From contig SCFE01000044.1 of assembly GCA_004352715.1 (NCBI GenBank), positions 1,317,957 through 1,350,351 on the forward strand: a stretch of DNA of 32,395 nt, written 5' to 3'. Origin of the DNA: Hofstenia miamia (lineage: Eukaryota > Xenacoelomorpha > Acoela). Within the stretch, counting starts at the first letter, position 1. Each line of letters begins with the position of its first letter. The notes beneath the pieces were generated by a model. That model had not been told where the DNA came from. It saw nothing but the letters and a program-made list of their open reading frames with translations, and did no database searches. The position numbers were made by a program, and so were the translations under genes. Positions 1 through 12,018 of this stretch are shown here, piece after piece.

Positions 1-20
1 ATATATATATATATATATAT
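1..20. repeat. (TA)n at the left window edge
   Basis: A TA run begins the window. Confidence 0.9.
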
Positions 21-170
21 TTTGAAGCATTATACAATTAAACAAATTAATAAATTTGATATTAGATGATTAGCTATGGTATGAAGTAGCCAAAATAGGA
101 TACTCATATAAAAGTAGAAAAATGGACCAGCAATAAGTATCAATTTATAACATAGTCTAAAATTGTTTAC

Positions 171-464
171 CTTCAACAAAAATAGAAAATTTATGAAGAG
201 GCGTTTGCCCGAGTTTGTTAATTGCGTAACATTCGTAGTCACCATTTGCCTCATAAACTGCTTTTTCCATGTGAAAAGTTCTGCCATATTCTTGAATGGA
301 GTACAATTCGTTGGGAACATTTTCAGGAATTGTAAACACTGTTTCTGCAAAAGGATATCCAAATGCAATACATTTTAGATTGATTTTATCTCCATAAATA
401 TAGTGTTCTACTTTCTGTGGTAAACTCGCCCATTTTGGTGCCGAATCCTTCACTTTATCCGTTC
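171..464 (-). CDS. Exon 6 of neuroglian/L1-like gene: third Ig domain
   Basis: This exon encodes one complete immunoglobulin domain of a secreted or membrane adhesion protein. It starts after an acceptor ending TTTAG (465-466) and ends before a GTAAAC donor at 170. It is 294 nt with phase 1 at both ends, the usual shape of a single-exon Ig module. Visible hallmarks are the first cysteine in LKCIAFG, the second in GDYECYAIN, and a closing FSIFVEG strand. The core tryptophan between the cysteines is replaced by phenylalanine (TVF). The join to exon 5 is phase-compatible and makes a glycine codon. Pattern and order fit Ig3 of insect neuroglian; this is recognition by eye, and a hemolin-like or other IgSF protein is possible. 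The gene continues off the left edge, because the exon ends in phase 1 with no stop. Confidence 0.85.
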
Positions 465-1001
465 CTAAATTTTGGGATCTTGATGTAATTAGTTTAGTAG
501 TAAACACAATGTTTATTTGCAGTCTCCATGCTATGTTGATGAAATGAGGTTCTATGCTAAATGGAGAAAGTTGTTTTGAATGTTGCGCTTAGTTAACTCA
601 TATGCTGATTGTATAATTTTACACACATTTGTTTGTTGAAATTGAAATCAATAGTTTCTCTGGTATTTGATAACGAAAGCATATTTCATTTCTAGTTATC
701 TTATCACTGAAACTGAAAAAACGAGATTTTAAATGAATGGGAAAAGCAAGTGGAATACAAAGTTATTTTATAAAATTTGCAAGATATTTCGAACCTTTAA
801 GTGAAGGGCCTTTTGATTTTATATATATTGGCAGAAATTGGGGGGGGGGGTTCTTAGAAAGTTAACTTAGAATGCAAACAGAAGAAATTGGATCAAAAAG
901 AGCAAAATTGATATTGGAATTTAACCTAATACAATTTATATGTACATCAAACATTCTTAAAGTCTGTTTAATAAATGTCAAGTTCTACCTTATTTGTACC
1001 T

Positions 1002-1077
1002 GGCTCTAAAAACATGGAAAGTTATTTTAGAAGCAGCCAAATACAGCAACATAACCATTAAAACTTAGTCTTATTTN

Positions 1078-1112
<35 letters not shown>

Positions 1113-1340
1113 TTGAATACTGAAATATTTTTCTGCAATAATTTGGTTTCTTCAAATTAATGTATTATTTAATGAAATTATAACATTATAAATCATAATC
1201 CATTTTTGAAAGTTAATCAATGATTTCACTTCACTTGCAATATAGTGCATTGTTTAGCATTTTTNGGCTCTAAAAACATGGAAAGTTATTTTAGAAGCAG
1301 CCAAATACAGCAACATAACCATTAAAACTTAGTCTTATTT
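1002..1340. repeat. Duplicated segment flanking single-N joins
   Basis: Bases 1002-1076 recur at 1266-1340 with no difference seen. The first copy stops at N 1077 and the second starts right after N 1265. The piece between the Ns ends in a roughly 23-bp string (ATAGTGCATTGTTTAGCATT and following Ts) that recurs near 1443-1467. This is best read as unmerged overlapping contigs and not as a biological repeat. Confidence 0.8.
1078..1105. repeat. (TA)n microsatellite
   Basis: A dinucleotide TA run begins immediately after the single N at 1077. Confidence 0.9.
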
Positions 1341-1622
1341 GAAGACTAGGAAGAAGAAAAATTTTATCTATTTTGCAAAAATACGATTTTCCAATATCAT
1401 GTACGCAATAGAGTTCTGTGTTACCATAAAAATCTTGTCCTATATAGTGCATTGTTTAGCATTTTTCTCATTATTGACAATAATAATGACAGCTAATTAA
1501 TTGTCTTTGACAATAAATACGGTCAATGGAAAAAAAATATTTGCCCATCAGGAGTAATCATTTTAGAAATATATCGTTAAAGATGACTGATAAATTAATT
1601 TTCTTGATAAGTTCGAACTTAC

Positions 1623-1794
1623 CTTCCACATTTATGTAAAGATAGTCGGTTTTTCTCACATTAAAGCGAAACCCAGAGTTTTCCTGGAAGCCTTGAAAAG
1701 GATTCATATCTTCATCCTCAGGTATCAGATAGATAAATATTAAATCATAATCGTTTCCATACACAATCCTTTGAGTTTCTTGAACCTTAAGAAT
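1623..1794 (-). CDS. Exon 5 of neuroglian/L1-like gene: second half of Ig2
   Basis: The exon starts after acceptor GTTTAG (1795-1796) in phase 0 and ends before a GTAAGT donor at 1622 in phase 1. An alternative acceptor CTTAAG would start it at 1785, also in phase 0, dropping three residues. It encodes the later strands of Ig2: an LIFIYLIPEDED stretch corresponding to the usual L-x-F-x-x-V-x-x-E-D turn, ending in YLYINVEG. The residue where Ig domains carry the second cysteine is phenylalanine (in QGFQENS). Joined to exon 4 it gives a tryptophan-to-turn spacing close to neuroglian Ig2. The chain stays open through both junctions, so the cysteine loss does not look like pseudogene decay. Confidence 0.72.
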
Positions 1795-1951
1795 CTAAAC
1801 ATTAATAAATTACTTCTTTAGCCAAGAAAAAACATTAACGATTATAAAAACTAATCGGTTGTGCAGCATTGGCTGTTATCACAGTATGTTATCAGCCCTA
1901 ATTAAACACATTCTTTTATCTAGAAATTTTAGTATTTTAATGTTACTTTGG

Positions 1952-1955
<4 letters not shown>

Positions 1956-1986
<31 letters not shown>

Positions 1987-2519
1987 NNNNNNNNNNNNNN
2001 NNNNNNNNNNNNNNNNNNNNNNNNNNNNNNNNNNNNNNNNNNNNNNNNNNNNNNNNNNNNNNNNNNNNNNNNNNNNNNNNNNNNNNNNNNNNNNNNNNNN
2101 NNNNNNNNNNNNNNNNNNNNNNNNNNNNNNNNNNNNNNNNNNNNNNNNNNNNNNNNNNNNNNNNNNNNNNNNNNNNNNNNNNNNNNNNNNNNNNNNNNNN
2201 NNNNNNNNNNNNNNNNNNNNNNNNNNNNNNNNNNNNNNNNNNNNNNNNNNNNNNNNNNNNNNNNNNNNNNNNNNNNNNNNNNNNNNNNNNNNNNNNNNNN
2301 NNNNNNNNNNNNNNNNNNNNNNNNNNNNNNNNNNNNNNNNNNNNNNNNNNNNNNNNNNNNNNNNNNNNNNNNNNNNNNNNNNNNNNNNNNNNNNNNNNNN
2401 NNNNNNNNNNNNNNNNNNNNNNNNNNNNNNNNNNNNNNNNNNNNNNNNNNNNNNNNNNNNNNNNNNNNNNNNNNNNNNNNNNNNNNNNNNNNNNNNNNAT
2501 ATATATATATATATATATA
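1956..2519. repeat. (TA)n array containing a 512-bp assembly gap
   Basis: TA repeats on both sides enclose Ns at 1987-2498. The array abuts the left end of the inverted-repeat element at 2520. Long open frames through the Ns are meaningless Ile-Tyr translations. Confidence 0.9.
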
Positions 2520-3766
2520 CCCAATAAACGTTTCACTAACGTTGATTTTGTGACAAAGGCGTTGCATGGACGTTGAATTTGGAACAAACTGGTTGTTTGA
2601 ACGTGTTCAATACCGCCACAGCAACATTGCAAGAACTTTGAATTCGCAACTTCACTTATAACTCAAAAACCCATGTGTCAACATCTTTTAAAAGTTTATA
2701 ACAGTTTAGCATTAGTTAATTCATTATACAACAATAAATAATAACATCACAAAATTATAATATAATAATTTATATTCCAGAGAGTTAATGTTTCGCACAA
2801 ATGCATATCACAATACATGCACACAATAAAATATGCGTGTTCAAGAAATATCAATTACTAAAAAGAACTCCTAGAATTGATATTCCATTACATTACCACC
2901 CAAGTTAAGTTAATCAAAAGTGGAAAATCTTGATTAGTTCTTGAAAATTTCTTAGATTTTTCTTTGAAAAACTTGCAAGAACTTGGAAAGAAATTTTGTA
3001 GAAATTTCAAGAATATTGAAAGAAATTTTCAAGAAATTCTAAGAAGTATAAAAAATCCTCAAATGTTCTTGAAAGTTTCTTCAATTTTTCGTTGAGTAAA
3101 ATTGAAATTTAATAAGAAGTTTCCAAGAAATTCCAGTAGTCATAAAATAATAATGCAAGAAATTTTAAAAAGGCCAAAAATCTAAAATGTAATTTGGAAG
3201 CAATGTACAGAACAAATGCGTAACATAATCATGATTTTATTTAGTTATTTGTTGTCACATAGAAAAGACAAATATATATATATAAATTTTAATAAGATTT
3301 TAAACATCGAATCTTTTAAGGTCATATATTCATATTTCTTATATTGCAATTAATTGAGTCTGTTTTTTTACAACGTAGCTTCCATCCATATTTGCGGAAT
3401 TTCTCCACATCCTGCAAAAACCGCTCCTACAATAAGAAAATTATATATGTATAAAAAGAAGATATTTCATTCATTCAAAATTTAATTAATTATAACAGAA
3501 TTTTCATAATTTCGCTTTCAATAAAAGATCTAAGAGTTTTATTTTAATTTTGGAATGGTTAAAAATGAAAAAGGCCAAGCCATCAAAATCAAGAACATAT
3601 TGTCTTAGTGAGTTTTCACGAGATCGCCCTACGGATTTACAATTTCTTTACACAATAATCAGGAAATTAATTGCATATCTGAAAACAAAATAAATAATTT
3701 TTTCACCTTCAGTTTTTATTCAGTTTTATATTTCTTATTGAATGCAATTTTGAGACCAAATTTCAG

Positions 3767-3768
<2 letters not shown>

Positions 3769-3804
<36 letters not shown>
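3769..3804. repeat. (TA)n microsatellite
   Basis: A pure TA run ends at the CAGA terminus of the nested hAT-like element. Confidence 0.9.
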
Positions 3805-3808
<4 letters not shown>

Positions 3809-4513
3809 TGTAGGAGTGGGTCAAGATTTTACTAAAATGGGTACCTATGGGGCAAAAGTAGGACAAAAACATTTTTCATTTAAGAAAATTTGAAGTAAGA
3901 GATTGGAAATTTTAGAGATCGTAAAAGTATTTTCTTACATCAAAGTTCCTTGCTTAAAAATTTTTTATTTCTGGGAAATTTAGTCGCATTTTGAAAAACA
4001 GATTAGCATGCAGTTTCGCTCTTTGTAAAATTTAATTTTATTCAATGATATCACCTATCAGCAAGGTCATGTTGACTTGATTTTTAGTCAATATGCTTTG
4101 AAATTACATTGGAATGAGTGCAATTGTCTTTGTATAAATGTAAGACATAAAATATTAGCTTTATAAAAAACTTTATAGAGTTAAAATTAAATTTTATTTT
4201 GCTATTAGATTTCATTTTATAGTAACAGTAGAGATGACATTTTAAGAACTGATTCTGTATCTTCTAGGAAGTAAAAATTCAAAATATTTGAGTGGTGGTG
4301 CGATGTAGTGCAATGACAATTGTCATAGATCATATATGGAGCGAAAAAATATCGTAAGTAGTTTTGGAGTAAAATTTTTTAGTAGGTTAAATTGGGGGGG
4401 GGGTAGAATGTAAAACGTGGGGCAGATGTCAACACTTGGAAATGGGCAGGGCACAAATTCTGTGGGGCGGGACTGGGCAGTTCACAAAAATCTGTTCCAC
4501 TTCCCTTTCTGAC
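3805..4513. mobile_element. hAT-like non-autonomous element flanked by TA repeats
   Basis: The left end begins CAGATGTAGGAGTGGGTCAA. The right end reverse-complemented begins CAGAAAGGGAAGTGGAACAG, and both continue into GATTTT and a G-rich (GGGC) segment. Imperfect inverted ends starting CAGA and 8-bp flanks made of TA repeat (ATATATAT / ACATATAT) fit hAT rules, but the flanks are low complexity. About 709 bp with no transposase. Confidence 0.45.
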
Positions 4514-4659
4514 ATATATATATNNNNNNNNNNNNNNNNNNNNNNNNNNNNNNNNNNNNNNNNNNNNNNNNNNNNNNNNNNNNNNNNNNNNNNNNNNNNN
4601 NNNNNNNNNNNNNNNNNNNNNNNNNNNNNNNNNNNNNNNNTATATATATATATATATAT
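4514..4659. repeat. (TA)n array with a 117-bp gap
   Basis: TA repeats flank Ns at 4524-4640. Confidence 0.9.
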
Positions 4660-5210
4660 TAGGGTAAAGTATTTATGAGACCCTTAACCCCTCTTTGGAA
4701 AAGGTTCATAGATAACCATTCCCGTAGATATCTTATCCATGTAGTAATAATTCTAAATTATTGATGTGTGGTTAAGGTAATTTTGCTTAAGCTGCCTGCG
4801 CATCTTATGTATTTTCATATTTGTACCCACCTGATACCTATATTTAGAATGGCAGTTATTGATATGCGGGTACGCTTATTTCCATTGAGCAAACTTTATG
4901 TTTTAAATACGTTTTTTTTAAATAAATTGTAAATATAATGTTAAAAAAATTATCAACTAATAAACTTGATTTATGTTGGAAATTGTATTGCAATTCACAT
5001 TTTTCTACGAGTAAAACATTTTTACAGCTAAAAAACTATTTTTTTGCCGTTTGGGCTGCATTAATAAAGTCGGATTTTAAATTATTTAAAAACTAAAGTT
5101 TTCAATAATAATATTCAGTTGAGTTTCAGTTCAGTAAATAATTAGTTAATTATGATTAAGAATAAATGTGACGCATAACAAAGCCCTTCAGGAATATTCT
5201 AGAAGTTTGA

Positions 5211-5400
5211 AAGAAATCCAAGAACAAATTTCTCATCAAGTTCTTTTAAGAAACTTGGAAGATCTTAACAAGAAATCCAAGAACAAATTTCTCATCAAGT
5301 TCTTTTAAGAAACTTGGAAGATCTTTACAAGAAATCAAAGAATATATTTATTATTAAATTCTTTTAAGAAACTTGGAAGATCCTTGCAAAAAATCCAAGA
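5211..5400. repeat. 59-bp tandem repeat, ~3 copies
   Basis: Unit starts AAGAAATCCAAGAACAAATT at 5211, 5270, 5329 (diverged) and 5388 (partial). The first two units are almost identical and the third has substitutions. It lies in the right subterminal region of the element at 2520-5941, so it may be an expanded subterminal repeat. Confidence 0.85.
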
Positions 5401-5941
5401 TTCAAGAATTATTCAAGAACTTTCCAAGATTATCCAAGTTTTCAAACTACGGCAAAGATGTAATTATTAAATTTTCAATCATATTTATTTGCATTAGAAA
5501 TGTGGTATATATTCATTAGCAATTTGGTAATAATTTTGGCCAATATTAATTTAAATTAAAAGTTTCGATTTTGAAAAGAATTTGAAATAATTTTATTTTT
5601 TTAACATACATAAAAGACTATAAAGAAAAGGGTAGTTTGGCTAATTTGCAAACAATTCTCAGTTAGTGCTGACAATTTGCAAAAATTATTCCTACATACT
5701 TTTGATTATGTACTATTGAAATTATTTGCTTTTTGGACAAATGGTTAAAATAATATAATTATTCCGTTTTCATATACTTAGCGCCAAATATAAGTATAAA
5801 TATATTCATATTTGTCTTCTTGAGCTACTGTTGAATACTAATTAAATTTGGTTGAATTTTGGTGACAAATACAACCTGTAACGTGTTTATTTCAAATTCA
5901 ACGAAAATTCAACGTTGCTACAACCAAAAATGTTTATTGGG

Positions 5942-5973
5942 TGTATATATATATATACATATATATTTGTATG

Positions 5974-6016
<43 letters not shown>
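5942..6016. repeat. (TA)n microsatellite, interrupted
   Basis: TA runs are broken by short variants such as TTTGTATGATATG. The array abuts the right end of the inverted-repeat element. Confidence 0.9.
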
Positions 6017-6017
<1 letters not shown>

Positions 6018-9000
6018 CACAGATGTTTAGTTAATATCAAAACAACAAATGCAAGAATAAAATCTATTAACATGTCAAGAACTTGCTCTAAGGTTAAATT
6101 ATGCCAGCAAAAGGACGCATTAGCCACAGATAAGAAATTGAAGTTAATCAAATGCGTAACACATGACTAAACATCTGCAAATTACTGCAGAGGCTTATCA
6201 TATGCTCTTCTCATGATAGCAGGCTAACAAATGAATAACCTATTTTTATTAGCAAATTCTGACATGCGATGAAAGGTGGATCATGGATTTGAACTTTAAG
6301 AGGAAAAAATATTAATTATCAATTGTGATCCTTTACCATAGACTTTAATGCATATTTTCGAATCATTTAGTGATCAAAATCTTTTGTATTCATATTATTT
6401 ATACAACTGATTGAAATATACAAAATACTTTATAGTTAATCTAATATGTGCAGACTTAATTAAACTTGAAGAAAATTTTCCTGAAAAAAGAATTGCAAAA
6501 CATTCCCTATATTTTGCGTTTCAGTGTAAATCCATAATGAAATTCTAACCTAATGGAAAATAAAGAGGCCTCAAACCAAAAAATTATCAAAAATACATTT
6601 CCCAACAATAGTTTTAAGAAAGCTGTGTGCAAATACGGTGATGATTCAATTAGTGATAAGACAGATTTTATAATATAATCATTATATTGAAGTTATTTAA
6701 ACGCGGGCAAAATCATATTGAGATGAGATATACACTCAAAGATCATTTTTATTAATTAGCTTAGCGCTTTTCTTCTCTGCAATTTGTCAAGCACATGTTG
6801 CCAACACATACTAATAGTGTAACTAATTACTACTTGTACAAATTGTAGAAATACTGAATAAATTGAACCAATTTTAATTAATAAAGTAGAAGCATTATAA
6901 ATTTTCTTACAAAAATACTATTAAAACAGAAAAGCATTTTGTGGCTACTAAGATTTGACAAAATAAAAACAGTGCTTTGGATGATAAAAATATAAGTGAA
7001 TGAGGTTCTGCAGCATGGAAATCTGCCTTCACATTATCATGTACTTTTTTTGAAATTGATGTCAAATATTTTTGGTGTTGTGTGTGCATTGTCTGAACTC
7101 TTCATATTAAATACATATTCTTCTCTTTGCATGCAAATATGTTACCTAACACAAACATATTATCAGGTGTCATACCTTTTGGGTATTGATAACTATATTC
7201 CATTGTGTAATAATTGTGATTAACATATGAGAGTGCAGCAGTCATGAAGGCATTTTAGACTAACAAAAACATGAAGAAATAATCACTAGGAGTTTGCAAC
7301 AAATATTTAATAAAACGAAATTATTTCATGAAATCATAAAAACTCTTAACTGATCTGTACAGTTGATCAGTAAGGTTGAATTGGTTCCAACTCTGAGCTG
7401 ATAGCAGCTTTGCTAAGTTTTTTTTAAATTGAATATTTCTCTTAAATGTCTGCAAAATTTAAGTACAATTTCCAATTGTGAGTAATTCAAGAAGTCATGT
7501 CAAATGATTTATAATTTCAGGAAGAAAAACACTCAATATTCTAGATAAATGCTTGAGTTTTTTCGTTTCACAGAGAAGTGGAATTTTATGCTATATGAAA
7601 TTGTTACAAGCAAATTCCAGCTTGATTTGAAGCATATTCTGACTCGATTTTGCATAACACATTCATTGTAACTGATTTCAACAAGCACTTAGCAAAAACA
7701 TAATTGTAGTACCAACTAATGCTTATGTTTTAGGTATCTGAAGTGATGCCTATGTTGCCAAGACAGAATTCCAAGAAGAAATATAATCAACTTTCTGTAG
7801 AGCCAATTGCTCTAACTTATTAACTAGCCTACTTGTCAGCTATCAGTTTGCTATCTCCTCAGCTACTATATAATACAATACATGTTAAATCACTATAAGC
7901 CAGTTAAGCATTTTATAGTAGAACTTGAGCTGATTTGATACATGTATACCATGATGTTGCATTGACTAACACATTAACCAATATCCATGTCAGAATTGAA
8001 TAAAATAAGCAGAAGTATATGGCAGATGAATAAACATAAATGTAGCAAACATTTACATAGCAAATGAAGTGAACTTCAAATCAAAACAATTTATTGAACA
8101 AATGACATTTAAGCACAATTCATTAGCATGAGTCAAACACCTACTTGTTTGTGCTTTTGCAACATTACTAAGCTTTAAAATTCAAACATGTTGTGTTTTA
8201 TAAATTGAAAACATAAAATAGTCAAAATCAATTTAGGATCTAAAAGAAATTAAAGCACTAAAATTTACTTATCTAAAACACATAAATCTATAGCAAATAA
8301 GTGATACCTGCAAGTACAAAAGTTTGTGTCAAATAGGTCTTGCTTCTGAAGACAACATTTCTATAAAATCCAAAATAGGTTTTAATTTTTTGGGCGGTTT
8401 TATTGTGTTAACATCACCACTAAAGTTGAACTTCAATTAACAAGTTCGCTTTTCTGCTTAATAATGAGATTGTTTTAAATACTATATCATGGACAACTAT
8501 TTTCTGCAAGAAAAGTAAAGTATTTAAGCACAATCTTGTGAATTTCAGTGGGAAATGTGCTTTGCAAACAAAATTATTAATAAAATTACCTGTATTTAAT
8601 AAAAACCAACTGATTAACTTTTTTGGCTAACATGTGACGTTGTTATAGAAAAAAATAGTAATTTTAAAGGAAACATCAGCAGGAATGCTTACTTTTAATA
8701 AAACAGACAAGGCAAGACAAAAATAACACTAAGATGGTAATGAGATAAAATAGAGTAAGAAAAAGACTAAATTGTTTCCTATACAAAAGAAAACTAGTAT
8801 TGTGATATTTGCCAAATAGGTCCAACAAAATTTCAAATTTGATATCATGCTTTGTTACCAAACCTGCGCTATTGTTGGAGTATTTTCTGTCAAAAGTTAA
8901 TTCATAGCAAAATATAATTTCCGCAAACTCCTGAAAATTCATAGTAATCTGTCAAATTAGCCGTATATGTATGTTATTTAAATGCATTTCTGGCTTTAAA

Positions 9001-9918
9001 ACACAACTAAAAAATATTTTGGCTCTGTCAATTTTGCTGATGCTACATCATGTAAAAATTGTAAAGATGACTTAATAAGTCTAATTCATCTACTTGATTG
9101 TGCGACCTTGTGTGTGAACAGGTATCAACCAGACCTACAATTGCAACCTCAAATACTAATGTTGGCACTAATGAAGTACTATATTTTGTAAATGGTAAAA
9201 CAAGTGAATTTCAAATACCTTGCTTTTATCGAAAAATTTTCTACTTGATTTTAAAGACAAATTTATTATCAGCATTTTCGAATTTTGTCATGCCATTTTG
9301 TAAGCGAATTCCACAAAATTGGATGCTTAGGGCTTTTTAAAGTATATTAGAGTTCGTACTGGGTTGGGTTGGAAGTCTTAAACCAATTACTACTGTGGTG
9401 CAAATTTCACTTACCTAATTTAATCATTTTGCAGTGCAATTTCGAAAAAAGTCGGCATAGGATCAGTTTGCTAAAACAGACTTTGATAAAGCCATCAAGC
9501 CATCTTCAATCTGAAAATCTAGAAAAGCAACCTTTCTTTGTTGTTAAAGTAATAATCTTTTAGTTTGGTGTTTTGTTTGGCATTCAAATGCTATTGTAGA
9601 ATCGGTAAATTTTAAAAGGTCTCATTATCCCTATCCCTCGTTTGGGTCATTCGCCTAACTCGGTCTTCCCTACACAATTTGCTGATAACTACGTTTAAAT
9701 AATATATTACCGCAACCACTCAGAGTTTAATATAATTAATAATACTTTATTTAGGAAATACAGCAAAACAGCCTCCAGCTGGTTTGATAGAAGCCTTTCT
9801 TCCTTAATCACATCCAGCTGCAGCGGAGATGAAATCATCTGTTTAGTATTTTCTATCCCAATAGCTGTCAAAATAAGTACGTTCACCTTGCAAGCAACAA
9901 TAATAGATAATAAACTCC
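6017..9918. other. Quiet part of intron 4
   Basis: About 3.9 kb of AT-rich DNA without a recognisable gene or transposon terminus. Short open frames at 6907-7223, 9098-9340 and 9369-9563 have no recognisable domain. The minus-strand frame at 8676-8942 has one hydrophobic segment and a 72-bp piece with plausible splice sites (8859-8930), but Ig2 is already complete without it. Bases 9600-9918 are less AT-rich than their surroundings and could be an old, unrecognised repeat. Confidence 0.5.
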
Positions 9919-10522
9919 TTAACCCTAAACGCAATGAGGAGTGCCAATTGGGCCCCATGTCGTTTTTTGTCCATAACTTAGATTGAAGTAATGTTTAGAT
10001 CGTTTTTCTAACTTTTCTCTAAAACTATCTGGGCACAAGATAAAGTAAAAGTGCAATATTTTTTTGATCAGAGCCTGTGTCAAAGTGGATATGAAAAAAA
10101 TACATTTTAGCCAAGGCGTTCTAAATCTAGATATAGAACGCCTTGATTTTAGCTAAAAATTCAAATTTTTTTAGTACAGTATGAATTTAACATTGTCAAT
10201 GTTTTGATAGATATCTATATATTTATACCACTAATTTGATTGGGTCATCATTGTTAAGGGTCAGAGTTGTGAAAAAAATGTTTTAGTACTACAATCCATT
10301 TTTATTGACTTTTCCATACTGGGCCCACCGTAGCAAAAAAATAAGGACAATAAAATAGTTTGTCTTATAAAACAAGGGTTTTAGAAGGTCTGTGGGGAAA
10401 ATCAGTGTGATACATTCATCAGGGGAAATATGAATATATTATATTTTCATTTGGTGCTATATTTTGAATATAATAAGACAGTGCGTCATTGACATTTTAT
10501 ACCTCAGTGCATTTAGGGTTAA
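9919..10522. mobile_element. piggyBac-like MITE with TTAA flanks
   Basis: TTAA at 9919-9922 and 10519-10522 flank ends reading CCCTAAACGCAATGAGGAG and, reverse-complemented, CCCTAAATGCACTGAGGTA. A TTAA target duplication plus CCCTA termini is the piggyBac signature. The 596-bp body has no transposase. Subterminal TGGGCCC motifs occur near both ends (about 9950 and 10320). The centre carries a strong hairpin. Old family member: the two ends differ at a few positions. Confidence 0.75.
10104..10158. repeat. Perfect 12-bp-arm hairpin inside the piggyBac-like MITE
   Basis: CAAGGCGTTCTA (10112-10123) pairs with TAGAACGCCTTG (10134-10145) around an AATCTAGATA loop. TTTAGC and GCTAAA extend the stem outward with a small bulge. 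Confidence 0.85.
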
Positions 10523-12018
10523 TCAAAATAGAAGTGCATTTAACGAAATGCTTATCAGTAGGGCAACCATAATTGCTATAAATGCTATTAGGTCTATTCG
10601 GACAATTTCGACCCGTAATTGCTATTAATGCTATTTTTGCTATTTATTGGTCAATTTTGGGCGTTTCCCAGACATAGGCCTAGTAAAAACCATAATTTTC
10701 ATAGTTATTAAGTAGAACTATTAACATTTCTAAGAAATCCAGTGAACGTGACACATGTTATTTTACCCGAGCACCGCTTCTATGTAAATAAAACGTTGCT
10801 GTTTGTATTGTACGTTGCGGGTTGAGCAAGCATCTTTTCGACATGTAAATTAAACGTGCTGGAATATTAAACGTCAGCTTTCACCAAATTATTGTGTGGA
10901 TTATTTATTCAGTTAAAATGCCTCCTATCAAGCTTTCATAGAGGGAAAAAGCTCACAATTTTAAGGCGAAATATCCACGGGAAATGACAGTGATCGGAAC
11001 GGGCGATTTATTCTGCCAATTGTGCTCTTGCAAAGTTAACGCTGAGAAAACTTTCAATGTGGAACATCATCGAAAAACTGAAATGCACACCAGGAAATTG
11101 CGCGAAATGACAAGCACGGCAACTGTTTCTGTTTCCCGTCAGTCAACCCTCACAAATTCTGTGGATATTTTTAGACAATTGGTTGTTGAAACAATGGTGG
11201 ATATGGATATTCCGCTTTACAAACTTCGTCACCCCAGCTTAAAAAAACTTGCGCAATATTGCAACAAGGATATTCCTTCTGAGAGCGCGGCCCGTTTGAT
11301 GTTACCCGACATTTCCGCAAAAAAGGTGAACTTCATCAAAGAAAAAATAGCAGATAATCCTTATTTTCTGATTTGTGACGAGAGTCAATGCAGAAATACA
11401 AAATTTATTTTAATTGTCGTCGGAAGTTTGAACGATTCCAAGGTCAAATTCATCGCGAGTTGCAAAACGGTTCAAACTGCGGATGCGTCCTTTGTTATGA
11501 TTGTTATAGATGATTTTGTCAAGAGTATGAATCTGGATCGTGAGAATTTATTATTGTTGATTTCTGATGCAGCGACATATATGGTAAATTGTGCAGAATT
11601 TTTGAAACTTCTTTATCCCAAAATGCGGCATGTAACCTGTTTATCGCATCTGCTACATAATTGCGCTGAAAAAGTGAGACTATCTTTTCCAGAAACCGAC
11701 AAGTTAATAGCGAGTGTCAATGCCGCAACCCATAAAAATCGTTCTAGATAGCGTCTATTTGCCGACAAAGCATTCCACTCCCTCCGCAGCTCATTTTGAC
11801 CAGGTGGGGATCTTGGCTGGAAGCCGCCTTTTATTATGCCGAACATTTCAATGAGATAAAAGAAATTGTTGAAAATTTTTGAAGATGATCGTATAATAGT
11901 ATCGAATGCAAAATTCGCTGTACAATCTGAAGTAGTGGAAACACAATTGATTTTTGTATGCACCTATCGGCCATTGGTCCGTCTTGTAAAAATTTTTGAA
12001 TTGGACGATTGCACTATT

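Larger units (their letters stand above)
465..1622. other. Intron 5 of the Ig gene, with assembly joins
   Basis: This AT-rich intron carries a G10 run near 841, single-N joins at 1077 and 1265, and a falsely duplicated 75-bp segment. No coding potential or clear transposon is seen. Confidence 0.7.
2520..5941. mobile_element. Unclassified TIR transposon, ~3.4 kb, in (TA)n
   Basis: The left end reads CCCAATAAACGTTT and the right end, reverse-complemented, reads CCCAATAAACATTT; both sit directly against TA arrays. Inside both ends are several AACGTTG motifs. Further in, both sides carry stretches rich in CTTGGAAGA / CAAGAAATTT (about 2930-3140 and 5190-5430), which supports one element over two solo repeats. 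No transposase frame is visible, so it would be non-autonomous. A hAT-like element is nested at 3805-4513. The end sequence resembles that at 21712-22528, but I cannot assign a superfamily. The target may be TA; the surrounding repeat makes the exact duplication unreadable. Confidence 0.5.

Noticed and set aside
1859-2632. Long open frames across the first N gap
   Set aside because: They consist of Ile-Tyr translations of TA repeats and unknown residues; no coding meaning. The same applies to frames at 4436-4678 and 30824-31171.
2930-3140. Repeat-spacer structure resembling CRISPR
   Set aside because: The repeats are short degenerate CAAGAA/AAATTT words without fixed unit or spacer length, in an animal genome.
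8859-8930. A 72-bp minus-strand candidate exon with AG/GT borders and phase 0 on both sides, which could fit between exons 4 and 5
   Set aside because: Exons 4 and 5 joined directly already give normal Ig2 length and spacing. The donor (GTAACA) is weak and the inserted residues match no Ig strand.
8676-8942. Hydrophobic minus-strand frame as a membrane protein
   Set aside because: AT-rich DNA easily yields Phe/Leu/Ile-rich frames; no motif and no conserved start context.
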